From Pseudoalteromonas denitrificans DSM 6059 (lineage in GTDB: Bacteria; Pseudomonadota; Gammaproteobacteria; Enterobacterales; Alteromonadaceae), in contig NZ_FOLO01000041.1 in assembly GCF_900112265.1 (NCBI RefSeq), positions 1-51,402 of the forward strand: 51,402 nt of DNA, in the 5' to 3' direction. Positions 51,178-51,402 of the stretch are shown one piece after another; the first letter of the stretch is position 1, and every line of letters begins with the position of its first letter. The notes under the pieces were generated by a model. It ran no database searches. It was not told the origin of the DNA and saw only the letters and a list, made by a program, of their open reading frames with translations. A program made the translations under genes and the position numbers.

Positions 51178-51402
51178 TCATAACCTCCGAATTAAAATCT
51201 AAAATCATATCAATTTCCAAATAAGCTGCTTGGTGCAAACATATAGCCAATCCAAACCATTTTTTATTTAGACCTGTCATTAATACAACTCAATGTCAGT
51301 ATGTCTTATGTATATCTTGCTCTTCAATTTCGTGTCACTGCATGCTTGTTTTCATTTAAATTCAGATTAAAAAAACATTCAAAACAGTTCAATGTCAGTA
51401 TG
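51178..51402. other. Non-coding stretch upstream of cheB with a 14-bp direct repeat
   Basis: No convincing gene is seen in the last 225 bp. TCAATGTCAGTATG occurs at 51290-51303 and again at 51389-51402, where the window ends; both are preceded by a similar CAACT/CAGTT context. The spacing is 99 bp start to start. The nature of the repeat cannot be judged at the window edge. Confidence 0.5.

Noticed and set aside
51155..51280. A 41-codon minus-strand frame ending inside the start of cheB
   Set aside because: It lacks a good ribosome-binding site, has no recognisable motif, and is too short to support without comparative data.
1..51402. CRISPR array, prophage, insertion sequence or toxin-antitoxin/defence island
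   Set aside because: No regular spaced repeats, integrase, transposase, phage structural gene or recognisable toxin-antitoxin pair was seen on either strand.

Overview
This is an AT-rich stretch of a gammaproteobacterial chromosome, most likely a marine member of the Alteromonadales and possibly Colwelliaceae. That placement is an inference. It rests on the rpoBC/str ribosomal cluster with tRNA-Trp ahead of secE, a complete gspC-N operon next to hslR-hslO-pckA-envZ-ompR-greB-tex, the bioH-comF-nfuA neighbourhood, and the low GC content. Most of the window is conserved core genome. Every large open frame could be assigned to a family.

Region 1 (1-17.7 kb, nearly all minus strand) holds transcription and translation genes. 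In transcription order these are tRNA-Trp, secE, nusG, rplK, rplA, rplJ, rplL, rpoB, rpoC, then rpsL, rpsG, fusA and the 5' part of tuf. Classical control elements can be read directly: a sigma70 promoter and an L1-type leader before rplK, an L10-type leader before rplJ, an attenuator-like hairpin between rplL and rpoB, a terminator after rpoC, and a near-consensus promoter for the str genes immediately behind it. A short plus-strand block separates nusG from rplK. It carries a His-rich secreted surface-antigen-like protein and a frameshifted pseudogene.

Region 2 (17.8-19.7 kb, plus strand) is a small accessory patch: a secreted PHB-depolymerase-type esterase, an ArsR-type regulator and a secreted NTF2-like protein.

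Region 3 (19.8-31.7 kb, minus strand) is a full type II secretion operon, gspC-D-E-F-G-H-I-J-K-L-M-N, ending in an overlapping UPF0149 gene. The genes are tightly packed, many with overlapping stops and starts. They would build an envelope-spanning machine for exporting folded periplasmic proteins. The esterase, deacetylase and peptidase in this window are possible but unproven cargo.

Region 4 (31.9-40.5 kb) has hslR, hslO (Hsp33) and pckA on plus, envZ/ompR and greB on minus, and tex on plus. Two identical 18-bp palindromes lie 43 bp apart upstream of pckA. A long REP-like hairpin serves as a shared terminator for the convergent pckA and envZ genes.

Region 5 (40.8-51.4 kb) has a putative HExxH metallopeptidase with a small protein whose two ends resemble flagellar rod/hook termini, then bioH, comF, a lipoprotein, a secreted M14 carboxypeptidase, nfuA, a small membrane protein, a MATE transporter, a secreted polysaccharide deacetylase and cheB. 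The peptidase/mini-rod pair and the pckA palindromes are the best candidates for something under-described. I saw no CRISPR array, prophage, insertion sequence or clear defence system.
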